Assembly (NCBI GenBank): GCA_902542855.1 | Contig: CACBWE010000007.1 | Coordinates: 1 to 41,917, forward strand | Length of the DNA: 41,917 nucleotides | Source of the DNA: an uncultured Pelagibacteraceae bacterium | GTDB taxonomy: Bacteria; Pseudomonadota; Alphaproteobacteria; Pelagibacterales; Pelagibacteraceae | Direction of reading: 5' to 3' | In this document: piece after piece, positions 7,503 through 15,765 of the stretch | Layout: every line of letters starts with the position of its first letter | Numbering within the stretch: position 1 is the stretch's first letter | Program-made: the position numbers and the translations under genes | Notes under the pieces: generated by a model | What the model saw: only the letters and a program-made list of their open reading frames with translations | Database searches by the model: none | What the model was told of the DNA's origin: nothing

Positions 7503-8724
7503 AGAAATAGATTTAAGTCTAGATCGTATTCAAAGTCTCTGCAAAAAATTAGGTAACCCTCAAGATAAAATCAAAGCAATTTCAATTGTTGGCACTAATG
7601 GAAAGTACTCAACTATCCAAGCAATGTTTTCTATTTTAAAGGAAGCAAATTTCAATTGTAATATCTACACTAGTCCTCATATCAAAAGTATCAATGAAAG
7701 GTTTGTTTTTAATAATGAAGAATTGAATGATGAAGATTTGGCAAATTTACTTAAAGAAGTTGAGGAAGCTAACAATGGTGAACCAATTACTTTTTTTGAA
7801 ATACTGACTGCGGCTTATTTTTTAAAAGCATCTCAATATCCAGATAATATAAATTTAATTGAAAGTGGATTATTCTTTAGATTTGACGCTACTAATATCT
7901 TAAAAAATAACCTTGCTAGCGTAGTAACATCTATTGGCCTTGATCATTTAGATTGGCTACCTGAAAATGAACAAACTGTTGAAAAAATTATTTTTGAGAA
8001 AACATCAAGCTTATTAAACTCAAATATTATAGTTGCAAAACAAAGTACTAATAAAATTAAAGAAAATATTAAAAAAACAATTTCAAATAATAGATCAAAT
8101 AAGTTTTTCCATAATGAAAATTATAGTTTTACAGTGCAAGAAAATGACTTCTTTTATTATGAAGATCAATTTGGGGGAATAAAATTACCTATGCCAAATG
8201 TTAAAGGTCAATTTCAATTAGAAAATGTCTCAACAGCTATTGCAACTCTTAGAACTTTAAAAGATTTAAATATTAAAGATGATCACATTAAAAAAGGTGT
8301 TTTAAAAATAAATAGCATTGCAAGATTACAAGAAATTAAATCTGGAAAACTTAAAGAGCTTGTAAAAGATCACAAACTTTATGTTGATGGATCTCATAAT
8401 CCATTGGGAGCAAAAGTTTTGAATGAATACTTGGAAAGTTTAGATTGCAATAAACACATCATTCTTGGGATGATGGCTAATAAAGATCATAATGAATATA
8501 TGAGTTTCTTTAAAGATATCTCTACATTGACTACAATAGATATACCTAATCAACCTAACTCAATTAAAGGAGGGGAGCTTAAAGATAAGCTAAACGGCTT
8601 TTCAAATATAAATTATAAGGAAAGTATAGAAGATGCTATAAAGTCAATCCCGGTAAAAGAAAACGATATAATACTGATTACTGGATCATTATATCTTGCG
8701 GGTGAAGTTTTAAATTTAAATTAG
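7456..8724 (+). CDS. folC: Folylpolyglutamate synthase / dihydrofolate synthase
   Basis: FolC adds glutamate to dihydropteroate and/or folates. I start it at ATG 7456 (MKLQKIVSRLQELHPKEIDL, 422 residues), matching the family N-terminus ELHPKxIDLxLDR; a GTG at 7444 is the alternative. Either start lies well inside accD. Motifs seen are LSLDRIQSLCKKLGNP, the P-loop SIVGTNGKYST, NIYTSPHI, FEILTAAYF, RFDATNILKN, VTSIGLDHLDWL, and the C-terminal-domain YVDGSHNPLGA (usually D-G-A-H-N). The P-loop is odd: GTNGKGS is nearly universal, but here the glycine after lysine is tyrosine. It ends convergently with trxA, overlapping by 4 bases. Confidence 0.92.
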   Translation: MKLQKIVSRLQELHPKEIDLSLDRIQSLCKKLGNPQDKIKAISIVGTNGKYSTIQAMFSILKEANFNCNIYTSPHIKSINERFVFNNEELNDEDLANLLKEVEEANNGEPITFFEILTAAYFLKASQYPDNINLIESGLFFRFDATNILKNNLASVVTSIGLDHLDWLPENEQTVEKIIFEKTSSLLNSNIIVAKQSTNKIKENIKKTISNNRSNKFFHNENYSFTVQENDFFYYEDQFGGIKLPMPNVKGQFQLENVSTAIATLRTLKDLNIKDDHIKKGVLKINSIARLQEIKSGKLKELVKDHKLYVDGSHNPLGAKVLNEYLESLDCNKHIILGMMANKDHNEYMSFFKDISTLTTIDIPNQPNSIKGGELKDKLNGFSNINYKESIEDAIKSIPVKENDIILITGSLYLAGEVLNLN

Positions 8725-9038
8725 ATATTTTTATCTAAAAATTCCTTCATATGACTTTCAGGAACTCCACCAACTTTTCTATCTACTTCAACGCCTTTTT
8801 TATAGATAATTACTGTTGGAACACCTCTGATACCTGCTGCACTTCCGGTATTTATTCCACCATCTTCAACATCAGCATAATAGAAACCAGCCTTATCTTT
8901 ATATTCATCAGATAACTTATCCATTACTGGTTTTAGTGCCTTACATGGACCACACCACTCAGCTGAAAACTGGATGACTGAAACATCTTCATTTTTAATT
9001 TTAGTATCAAAATCTTCGTCTTTAAAATTTGTAAGCAT
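8721..9038 (-). CDS. trxA: Thioredoxin
   Basis: This is a 105-residue single-domain thioredoxin, a cytoplasmic disulfide reductant. The redox motif WCGPC is at residues 28-32 in FSAEWCGPCKALKPVMDKL. The cis-proline loop is GIRGVPTVIIYKKG and the C-terminal helix is PESHMKEFLDKN. Alphaproteobacteria often carry trxA next to folC, usually followed by addAB. Here trxA points towards folC, and exonuclease genes lie upstream on the same strand. The start is preceded by an AGGAAA-like ribosome-binding site just upstream of 9038. Confidence 0.95.
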   Translation of the reverse strand: MLTNFKDEDFDTKIKNEDVSVIQFSAEWCGPCKALKPVMDKLSDEYKDKAGFYYADVEDGGINTGSAAGIRGVPTVIIYKKGVEVDRKVGGVPESHMKEFLDKNI

Positions 9039-9072
9039 ATTTCCTTTCTATTAATTAGAGCCTTAAAGTCAA

Positions 9073-10509
9073 CTAGGCAATTTCATATTTTTTTTCTATA
9101 GACATAATAAATTCATTTATTTCATCTAATTTTTTTAGTTCCTCTTCATCATCTCGATTTGATGCTTGATCTCTTAAGGTATCAATTTCTTGATAGGCCA
9201 TTCCTATAGTTTGCCACTTTTCTCTATTTTTGCTTAAAATTCTTCTAGCAAATTCACTTTTTATATTTTTATATAAATCTGGTGGCAAAATATGCGGTGC
9301 TTCTTGATAAATAATTTTTTGCCCAAACCAACTACATCTTTTATCTTGAAACTTATCTAACATTCTTAATTTATCTTCCCAAGAAGAACTATGCCAAGTT
9401 TTAAATAATTGGGTGTCTTTATTGGGAATGAATTTTTCATATAAAGTTTCTTCAGGTAACAGATCTTCCTGGGTTTGAGTTTGAGCTTTTTCTTCAGCGG
9501 CCTCTCTATTAATGATTTGAATATTTTTACAAAAATTTTCACTATTTCTAACCATTTTTGCTCTTTTCTGGATTGTTTCTAAATCTAAGTCAGCATATGC
9601 CTTCTCTTTTAATGCAAACTTTTTATCTAAAACTACAGGAGCTTTGTTGGTTTTGATTACTCTAAGTGCTTTTGGACTAAACTTTTTTAAATAAACTTTA
9701 AGATCATTTATTGATAAATTTAACAAAGGTTCAGGATCTCTTCTTAAATCAAATAAATATCCCCAAGATGCATATGATGGATGAAAACAATGATCTGGAT
9801 GTAATGTAGAGACAAGATACATCATATTTTTTCCCTTAACATTTTCGAAAATTGAATAAATCCCCTCACTTTTTAAGATAGTTTCAACGCTATTTTTTGT
9901 AGATGTACTTAAAAAATTTTCCCAATTGTCTTTATGTTTGTCTTTTATAATTCTTAGAATTTTTAAGCTTGTGAATGCATCATGATAAGCAGTGTGTTGT
10001 TGAGATGTATCAAATCCTTGTTGTCTAGCTAAACCTTCTAAAGCTAGACTTTCATTTCCAGCTTCTGTTAATTCAGTCTTTAATGTTTTGGGATTCAAGG
10101 TCTGTGCTACTCTTGCAACATGTAAACCGTCATGTTCTTTATTGGGTGATGAATGTGTAATGTAAGGATATCTATTCCCTTTAAAAAAATTAAAATGAAA
10201 CATTCGTCTATCAAAATTTAAGTTACTCCAACCCATAAACAATGCTGGACCAACTTTAGAGAAAAAATTTTCTACTGCGCCTAAAAAATCGTAATGCGAG
10301 TAATTACCTTTAGTAAGTAAATCAATACTTGTTGAATTAACTAATAAGGCCTTTGCACTTGGAACCTCACCCTCGGGCATTCTGCCACGAATATTTAGCT
10401 TTCCAATTTCTTTTAAGTTTTTATCAACAACTACAGCACCTACTTCAATTATTGAGCCCCAAATTGTACTATTTGTTGTTTCTGTATCGTAAATTACTAT
10501 TTTATTCAT
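9073..10509 (-). CDS. sbcB: Exodeoxyribonuclease I
   Basis: Exonuclease I degrades single-stranded DNA 3' to 5' and acts in recombination and mismatch repair. Its 478 residues match the roughly 475 of the E. coli enzyme. The DEDDh catalytic set is visible: VIYDTETT (Asp8, Glu10), WSNLNFDRRMF (second Asp), and QHTAYHDAFTS (His and last Asp). MPEGEVPSAKALLVNST matches the SbcB block around the P-S-P-x-A-x-L-V-T motif. After the exonuclease domain come the SH3-like and helical C-terminal regions, with DLRRDPEPLLNLSINDLK and RCSWFGQKII typical of ExoI. It forms a minus-strand set with a PD-(D/E)XK nuclease and rmuC, 6 bases downstream of the former. Confidence 0.9.
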   Translation of the reverse strand: MNKIVIYDTETTNSTIWGSIIEVGAVVVDKNLKEIGKLNIRGRMPEGEVPSAKALLVNSTSIDLLTKGNYSHYDFLGAVENFFSKVGPALFMGWSNLNFDRRMFHFNFFKGNRYPYITHSSPNKEHDGLHVARVAQTLNPKTLKTELTEAGNESLALEGLARQQGFDTSQQHTAYHDAFTSLKILRIIKDKHKDNWENFLSTSTKNSVETILKSEGIYSIFENVKGKNMMYLVSTLHPDHCFHPSYASWGYLFDLRRDPEPLLNLSINDLKVYLKKFSPKALRVIKTNKAPVVLDKKFALKEKAYADLDLETIQKRAKMVRNSENFCKNIQIINREAAEEKAQTQTQEDLLPEETLYEKFIPNKDTQLFKTWHSSSWEDKLRMLDKFQDKRCSWFGQKIIYQEAPHILPPDLYKNIKSEFARRILSKNREKWQTIGMAYQEIDTLRDQASNRDDEEELKKLDEINEFIMSIEKKYEIA

Positions 10510-10515
10510 AAAATC

Positions 10516-11202
10516 CTAAGTTAAATCCGAAAGCTCATTAAATTTTTTTAATCTTCCCAAAAACAAATTTTGATAAACAATTAAATCATGCCCTTGAATT
10601 TTAAACTCTTGGAATAATTTATCTACTGTGCAAACCAAAATTACACAAGAAGTGATATTGGAGTTATACACAATGTTATGTGCTAATGAATATGCACTTG
10701 TTTGAAGAAGCCATGAGTCGATATATTCAGCCTTTTTAGGTTTATTACTTTGTTTAAAATCTATTATTGTTTCTTTTCCTTCATAAACTCCAACACAATC
10801 AGCAGTACCTGCATACTTCTCTGGGTAATAAAGAGTGCATTCAACACCCCAAATTTCATCCAATCTATTTTTCAAACCTTTTTCTATAATTTCTTTAGCC
10901 ATTAATTTGTATTGTTCGTTATCTTCAAAAAAACTTAAATTTTCTCTTCCAAGTAAATAGGACTCTAAATAGTTGTGCATTTGAGAACCTCTACTACTTG
11001 CTGCTTTTGTAATTGCCTCAGCCTCTTTTTGCCCAGTTCTTTCTCTCCAATTTGCTAATGCTGCTTTATCTTCTTCAGATCGAGTTGCATCTAAAATTGA
11101 AGTGACACTTGGTAATTTTGTTTCCCCTAATAAGTATCTTCTAATGCCATCAACTGTTGCTCTTGATGATTTTGGATAATCATATTTTTGATTCCACTGC
11201 AT
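10516..11202 (-). CDS. PD-(D/E)XK (RecB/Cas4/MGME1-like) exonuclease
   Basis: A 228-residue nuclease of the PD-(D/E)XK superfamily. The start is ATG at 11202, which leaves a 37-base spacer after rmuC; longer readings would run back into rmuC. Visible active-site elements are PSVTSIL near residue 31, WRERTGQ, SSRGSQMHNYLE (Arg71, His76, Glu80), a beta-strand pair with GTADCV (Asp135) and ETIIDFKQS (Asp148, Lys150), then LLQTSAYSLA (Gln167, Tyr171). The order H..D..DxK..QxxxY is that of RecB/Cas4-type nucleases. The PSVT...RG..H..E arrangement resembles phage exonucleases and mitochondrial MGME1. It probably trims single-stranded DNA ends, but the exact role is inferred. It sits between sbcB and rmuC. 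Confidence 0.82.
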   Translation of the reverse strand: MQWNQKYDYPKSSRATVDGIRRYLLGETKLPSVTSILDATRSEEDKAALANWRERTGQKEAEAITKAASSRGSQMHNYLESYLLGRENLSFFEDNEQYKLMAKEIIEKGLKNRLDEIWGVECTLYYPEKYAGTADCVGVYEGKETIIDFKQSNKPKKAEYIDSWLLQTSAYSLAHNIVYNSNITSCVILVCTVDKLFQEFKIQGHDLIVYQNLFLGRLKKFNELSDLT

Positions 11203-11239
11203 GAGATTTCTTATAGACGTTATTAAGGAAAAAAAGAAA

Positions 11240-12337
11240 TTAATTTTTAAGCTGCCTATTTCGTTCAACAAATTTTTCCACGTTTTCAGTTTGTACAGCC
11301 TTCTCAACCTGCTCGGGATCTTTAATATTTTCTAAGGTTCTTGAAATTGATCTTGCATCCGTTCCAAATTTATCAACAACTCCCATAGCATCTTCTAATT
11401 TTTTTCTAAGAACTATAATGTTGTCAAAATGTTTAGAAAATCTTGTACTGATTGTTTTTAAATGATTATAAATTTCCGTTGCACCTTTTTGTACCTTCAA
11501 TGATTGAAATCCCATATGTAAAGACTGTAGATAAGCAGAAAGAGTATTAGGTCCACATATTACAACTTTATATTTTTTCATTAACTCTTGAGTTAATAAT
11601 TCTTTTGTACTTGGATCTTGGTATTCAGTTAACTCTTTGTATAAACTTTCTGTAGGAGCATATACGATTGCAAAATCAGTAGTTTTTGGTGGAACAATAT
11701 ATTTTTCATTAACACTTTTAGCTTTTGCTTTAAACGCTGAGGCTAATTTTGCTCTAGCATCTGCTACAGACCTTTTGTCTTCCGCATCATGACCATCGGT
11801 AATTGCTTTGAATTTTTCTACTGGAAAATGACTATCAACAGGAACTAAAACATCTCCTTGTAGCTTGATAGCAAATTCAACATTTTCACTGGTGTCCTCT
11901 TTCATTTTAACATTCGTCATGAATTGAGAGGCTGGTAGCAAATCTTTAATTAGAGCATCTAAGCTAAATTCTGCAAGAGTTCCATATTTCTTAACTCCAG
12001 CTAAAATTTTAGTTATCCCCTCTTGGCTTTGATTTAATAGTTGAACTTGTTGATTAAAATTACCAACCTTTTCCTCTACCTTAGTTAAAGTTTCAGTCAT
12101 ATCTTTAGTAACCCCAGTTGATAGATTATTAAATGAAGTCGACATTGCACCAAGTGAGCTATTAATTGTAGTGTTTAAGGTATCTTTTAAACTTGATATT
12201 TCTGATTTTAAATTAGCTATTTCCTCAGCTTCTTTGTTTTCATTTTCATCTTTTGGCTTAGTTTTAAAATTTAGATAAAGAATAGCTAAAACGCCGCCTA
12301 ATAACAAAACTAGTAAAATTAACAATATATTATCCAT
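11240..12337 (-). CDS. rmuC: DNA recombination protein RmuC
   Basis: RmuC-family protein, 365 residues; the family carries a nuclease-like core and limits inversions at short inverted repeats in E. coli. The N-terminus is a membrane anchor (ILLILLVLLLGGVLAILYL), followed by a charged coiled-coil to about residue 110. The RmuC domain follows, with KKYGTLAEFSLDALIKDLLP, VEFAIKLQGDVLVPVDSHFP, FAIVYAPTESLYKEL and VICGPNTLSAYLQSLHMGFQSL, all recognisable family blocks. It is the first gene of the minus-strand nuclease set. No overlap with the downstream nuclease gene is needed if the latter starts at 11202. Confidence 0.93.
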   Translation of the reverse strand: MDNILLILLVLLLGGVLAILYLNFKTKPKDENENKEAEEIANLKSEISSLKDTLNTTINSSLGAMSTSFNNLSTGVTKDMTETLTKVEEKVGNFNQQVQLLNQSQEGITKILAGVKKYGTLAEFSLDALIKDLLPASQFMTNVKMKEDTSENVEFAIKLQGDVLVPVDSHFPVEKFKAITDGHDAEDKRSVADARAKLASAFKAKAKSVNEKYIVPPKTTDFAIVYAPTESLYKELTEYQDPSTKELLTQELMKKYKVVICGPNTLSAYLQSLHMGFQSLKVQKGATEIYNHLKTISTRFSKHFDNIIVLRKKLEDAMGVVDKFGTDARSISRTLENIKDPEQVEKAVQTENVEKFVERNRQLKN

Positions 12338-12401
12338 GATTCTAATTTTTTATTTTATCGTAAATATTTGATTAATGTATTTAAATATTTAAAAATACTT
12401 T

Positions 12402-12533
12402 ATGGAACTAATTTTAGTATTAAAAATATTCTTTATTATTTGTGTTATTGTTGCACTTTATGCAACTATTAGAAATCTAGATATCATCAAAATTGTACTA
12501 ATTTATTGGAAAGACTTAATTTTTAGAAAGTAA
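12402..12533 (+). CDS. Possible 43-residue membrane peptide
   Basis: A short plus-strand reading frame, ATG to TAA, encoding 43 residues. It begins MELILVLKIFFIICVIVALY, a clear single hydrophobic helix, followed by a polar segment and a basic end (LIFRK). It fills the gap between rmuC (divergent) and hisG (convergent), overlapping the hisG stop by 18 bases. I see no strong ribosome-binding site (the upstream bases are AAAAATACTTT), which is common in this genome. The hydrophobic-then-charged pattern is what real small membrane proteins look like, but chance in AT-rich DNA is possible. The function is unknown. Confidence 0.4.
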   Translation: MELILVLKIFFIICVIVALYATIRNLDIIKIVLIYWKDLIFRK

Positions 12534-13208
12534 TTTTACTATTTTTTTAAGACCCATTTTATTATTGGATGACTTAGAAATCATCATGCAGGCCTCTGAT
12601 CTTAATATTTCTCCATCCTTTAAAATACGTAGATTGTTTGCTTTTAACGTTTCTCCGGTAGAAGTGATATCTGTAATTATTTCCGATGAGCCTATAAAAG
12701 GATAAGCTTCAGTTGCACCCAAACTATCAATTAATTTGAATTGGGTAACGCCCTTTGAAAACAAAAATTCTCTTGTTAAGTTTGGATATTTTGTTGCTAC
12801 TCTTAATCTTTTCTTTTTCTTGTCTTTAAATTCAAATGCAATTTCTTCTAAATCTGCAACTGTTTGTACATCTATCCATGGATCAGGAATTGCGACTACT
12901 AATGTAGCCTTACCAAAATCATATCTTTTTAAAACATTAATTTTCTTTTGAGTATTAATTTCACTTTCCTTTAATAAATCAAAGCCAGAAAAACCTATGT
13001 CCAAAGATCCGTCTCCAAGTCTTTCGATGATCTCTCTTGCATGAAGATATAAAATTTTAATATTTTTAAATTGTTTTATAGATCCTAAAAGATCTCTTTC
13101 TCCTCTTTCAGAAATGAGATTTAATTTATGTTTTTTAAAAATATTTAAAATATCTTTTCTAAGTCTACCTTTGCTTGGAACTCCAATATTTAAAATATCT
13201 TTTGTCAT
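12516..13208 (-). CDS. hisG: ATP phosphoribosyltransferase, short (HisZ-dependent) form
   Basis: HisG couples ATP and PRPP in the first step of histidine synthesis. At 230 residues it is the short form, which lacks the C-terminal regulatory domain and needs HisZ; hisZ lies immediately upstream and overlaps by one base. Family blocks are IGVPSKGRLRKD at the N-terminus, LGDGSLDIGFSGFDLL, RVATKYPNLTREF, SLGATEAYPFIGSSEIITD and the PRPP-binding DITSTGETLKANNLRIL. Start ATG at 13208 is set by the overlap with hisZ. It closes the minus-strand set tRNA-His, hisS, hisZ, hisG. Confidence 0.95.
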   Translation of the reverse strand: MTKDILNIGVPSKGRLRKDILNIFKKHKLNLISERGERDLLGSIKQFKNIKILYLHAREIIERLGDGSLDIGFSGFDLLKESEINTQKKINVLKRYDFGKATLVVAIPDPWIDVQTVADLEEIAFEFKDKKKKRLRVATKYPNLTREFLFSKGVTQFKLIDSLGATEAYPFIGSSEIITDITSTGETLKANNLRILKDGEILRSEACMMISKSSNNKMGLKKIVKLLSKN

Positions 13209-14260
13209 TAGTAATTTAAATTTAAAGCAGCACCTACTGCTGGAGTTTGTATTTTTGATCCTAAGTCTGAAATTAGACTATCATAACGACCACCATTAAT
13301 AATATTTTTATATGAGTTTTTAGATTTGATATCAATTTTAAAAACCATCCCAGTGTAATATTCTAATTGTCTTCCAAAGGATGCTGAAAATACTACATTT
13401 AATTTTGAAACCTTATTATTGGAGATTGGAAAATATTTTTGATCTACAGCTAGATTTATTTTGTTTTTTTTAAAAAATTTATTTAACTCAATTGCTGCTT
13501 TATTTATGGGACATTTAATTTTTAAGAAATCTTTAATTATTTTTGAAACATTCTTTCCTTTACTAGCTCTTCTAGGATCTTTTATTTTCTGATCAAACCT
13601 TTTTAATATTTCATTAATTGTTCTTCCTGCAACAATATTTGATAAATCCTCTTTAAGCATTTTCACGTAACGCTTTTTATCTATCTCTACAATTGTTGGA
13701 TCAACATCTGAATTAGTTTCTAATCTTTTTAATAAATCATTAAAATATTTTTCTCTCCAGAAGTGTCTGGCTAATCTTAGCTTCCATCTCTTTGGAATAT
13801 CTAATTTTGAAATTAATAAATTAAATATTTCAACATTTCCAATAGTTAGTGTTCCTGAAGAATATTTGATATTTTGAAGTGATTTAAGAGATGTATTTAT
13901 AATTTCTTTATCATCATTTTTCTCATCCTTAGATCCTAAAATTTCAAATCCAATTTGATTTCTAATGATTGAGTTTTTTTTGTTTTGTGATTTTCGATAA
14001 GCTTGACCACTGTAAAAAATCTTTTCCTTACCTTTTAAATTATTTTCCAAATACCTTAAACAAGATGCAATTGTTAAATCTGGTCTTAAACACAACTCGC
14101 TTCCATTCTGATCAGTAAAGGAGAAGATGAACTTTCTAAAATTTTCTCCTGATCTTTGAACAATGTGATTAGCCTCAATTACTGAAGGTAAATCAATATA
14201 TTTAAAACCCTTAGATTTTACTGATCTAAGGATGTTTTCAGATAAGTTTTTTGACTTCAT
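13208..14260 (-). CDS. hisZ: ATP phosphoribosyltransferase regulatory subunit (HisRS paralogue)
   Basis: HisZ is a catalytically inactive relative of histidyl-tRNA synthetase that forms the HisG-HisZ complex and carries feedback control by histidine. The 350-residue protein shows class II synthetase-like blocks: FKYIDLPSVIEAN, LCLRPDLTIASCLRYL (motif 2 region), FYSGQAYRKSQ, IGFEILG, and QLEYYTGMVFKIDI. It lacks the C-terminal anticodon-binding domain of true HisRS, and the adjacent short HisG confirms the assignment. The C-terminal INGGRYDSLISDLG and AVGAALNLNY match motif 3-like segments. It overlaps hisS by 23 bases and hisG by one. Confidence 0.92.
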   Translation of the reverse strand: MKSKNLSENILRSVKSKGFKYIDLPSVIEANHIVQRSGENFRKFIFSFTDQNGSELCLRPDLTIASCLRYLENNLKGKEKIFYSGQAYRKSQNKKNSIIRNQIGFEILGSKDEKNDDKEIINTSLKSLQNIKYSSGTLTIGNVEIFNLLISKLDIPKRWKLRLARHFWREKYFNDLLKRLETNSDVDPTIVEIDKKRYVKMLKEDLSNIVAGRTINEILKRFDQKIKDPRRASKGKNVSKIIKDFLKIKCPINKAAIELNKFFKKNKINLAVDQKYFPISNNKVSKLNVVFSASFGRQLEYYTGMVFKIDIKSKNSYKNIINGGRYDSLISDLGSKIQTPAVGAALNLNY

Positions 14261-15632
14261 CGATTAAATTTTCTTTTGGAAATGTTTTATTGTTTTCACC
14301 CTTAACGCCTTTGAGACTTTTTATAGTGACTGTATTTTCATTAAATTCATTTTCACCACATATTATTGCGACATCCAACTCACGTTTATTTGCTAGGGTT
14401 AGTTGCTTACCTAAATTTTTTTTTGTATCTAAAAAAATTTCAGCATTGATATTATTATTTCTTAATAGATCTAAAATTTCATAATAATTTTTAAGATATT
14501 TTTCATCCATTACACAAACTAAAACTGGTTTTTGACTATCTACTTTTACTTGATCCAATTGCATTAAAGCAAATAACAATCGATCGACTCCAAAACTAAT
14601 TCCGGTGCCTGGAATATCTACACCTTTAAATCTCGAAATTAATTTTGCATAGGCTCCTCCAGAACAAATACTGCCTATATCGACCTCTTTTCCTTTGTTA
14701 TTTGTGACTTTAAAATTTAGATTTGTTTCAACAATGAAATCTGAATAATAAGCCAATCCCCTAACAATTGTAAAATTTGTTTTGACCTGATTTAAATTTG
14801 AACTGTAACCCAATACTTCAAATACTTGTTCTAATTCCTTTATACCTTCTTGAGACAATGGATTTTTTAATGTTTCTTTTAATTCTTTTAAATCTTTAAT
14901 TTTTAAAAAATTTAGTATTTCAGATGCTTGTTCACCGTTTAAACCTGCACCCTTAGTGATTGCACCACTTATATCTTTTCTCTCTTTTTTGAGCAGATCT
15001 TCAACACCTTTTAAACCAAAACCTGGTTTGTCTAATTTATCAATTGCTCTAATTACTTTAATTCGCTTTTCATCTGATATTTTTAAATCATCAATTAATC
15101 CTTGAACTATTTTTCTGTTACTAACGTTGATTGTAAATTGATCTTTTTTTAGACCACAATCTAACAAGGTACTTGATATTAAATTGCAAAGCTCCGCATT
15201 TGCTTGCGTGGGATTAACATTTCCAACGATATCAAAATCTGCTTGCATAAATTCTCTGTATCTTCCATTACCAGCCTTTTCATTTCTAAAGACATTTTGA
15301 ATGGCATACCTTTTAAAAATTGATGGAAGCTCTTGATTATTTTGAGCAACAAATCTAGCTAGTGGGCTTGAAAGATCATACCTAAGAGTAATGCTCTTTT
15401 CTCCATCGTCAAATGAGAATACATCAGACATAGGATTAGCTTCATCTTCTGCCAAAAAAGATCCTATATTTTCACTTATCTCAAACGAAGGGGTTTCCAG
15501 AGCCTCTGCTCCAAATTTAATAAAATTATTCTCAATAGCTTTTAAAAGCTTTTTTTTGAGAAGAAGTTTTTTATCCCAACGATCTTCAAATCCTGAAGGT
15601 AATCCAGGAATTAATTTTTTTTCTTTATTCAT
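14238..15632 (-). CDS. hisS: Histidyl-tRNA synthetase
   Basis: HisRS charges tRNA-His. I start it at ATG 15632 (464 residues, MNKEKKLIPGLPSGFEDR), which fits the family N-terminus; a longer reading to 15680 would run through the tRNA-His gene. Motif 2 is FRNEKAGNGRYREFMQADFDIVG. The histidine-binding motif normally RGL(D/E)YY reads RGLAYY (Ala at about residue 294). Motif 3 is GTGISFGVDRLLFAL, and a C-terminal anticodon-binding domain follows (VLVCVMDEKY to the end). It resembles the diverged alphaproteobacterial HisRS that recognises tRNA-His lacking G-1. The ATG lies only four bases after the encoded CCA of tRNA-His, so tRNA maturation would leave an almost leaderless message. Confidence 0.93.
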   Translation of the reverse strand: MNKEKKLIPGLPSGFEDRWDKKLLLKKKLLKAIENNFIKFGAEALETPSFEISENIGSFLAEDEANPMSDVFSFDDGEKSITLRYDLSSPLARFVAQNNQELPSIFKRYAIQNVFRNEKAGNGRYREFMQADFDIVGNVNPTQANAELCNLISSTLLDCGLKKDQFTINVSNRKIVQGLIDDLKISDEKRIKVIRAIDKLDKPGFGLKGVEDLLKKERKDISGAITKGAGLNGEQASEILNFLKIKDLKELKETLKNPLSQEGIKELEQVFEVLGYSSNLNQVKTNFTIVRGLAYYSDFIVETNLNFKVTNNKGKEVDIGSICSGGAYAKLISRFKGVDIPGTGISFGVDRLLFALMQLDQVKVDSQKPVLVCVMDEKYLKNYYEILDLLRNNNINAEIFLDTKKNLGKQLTLANKRELDVAIICGENEFNENTVTIKSLKGVKGENNKTFPKENLIDEVKKLI

Positions 15633-15636
15633 TTTT

Positions 15637-15711
15637 TGGTACCCGGGCTGAGAGTCGAACTCAAACTTAAAGTTCCACAAACTTCCGTGCTAACCATTAC
15701 ACCACCCGGGC
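15637..15711 (-). tRNA. tRNA-His (GTG)
   Basis: Read on the minus strand, the gene folds as a full cloverleaf. Acceptor GCCCGGG pairs with CCCGGGT (G1-U72 wobble). The D-arm lies in GGTGTAATGGTTAGCAC, the anticodon arm is GAAGT-TTGTGGA-ACTTT with anticodon GTG, and the T-arm is TTGAG-TTCGACT-CTCAG. The discriminator is A73 and CCA is encoded. The base before G1 is A, so the usual G-1 of bacterial tRNA-His is not encoded. A73 without G-1 is the alphaproteobacterial type. It lies directly upstream of hisS on the same strand and almost certainly shares its transcript. Confidence 0.94.
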
Positions 15712-15765
15712 TTATCCTCTTTGTTTTTATCTTATTTTATGTGGATTTAAAATTATAATATAAAT

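Noticed and set aside
15633..15680. Longer hisS start
   Set aside because: It would translate the 3' half of tRNA-His; the family N-terminus begins at ATG 15632.
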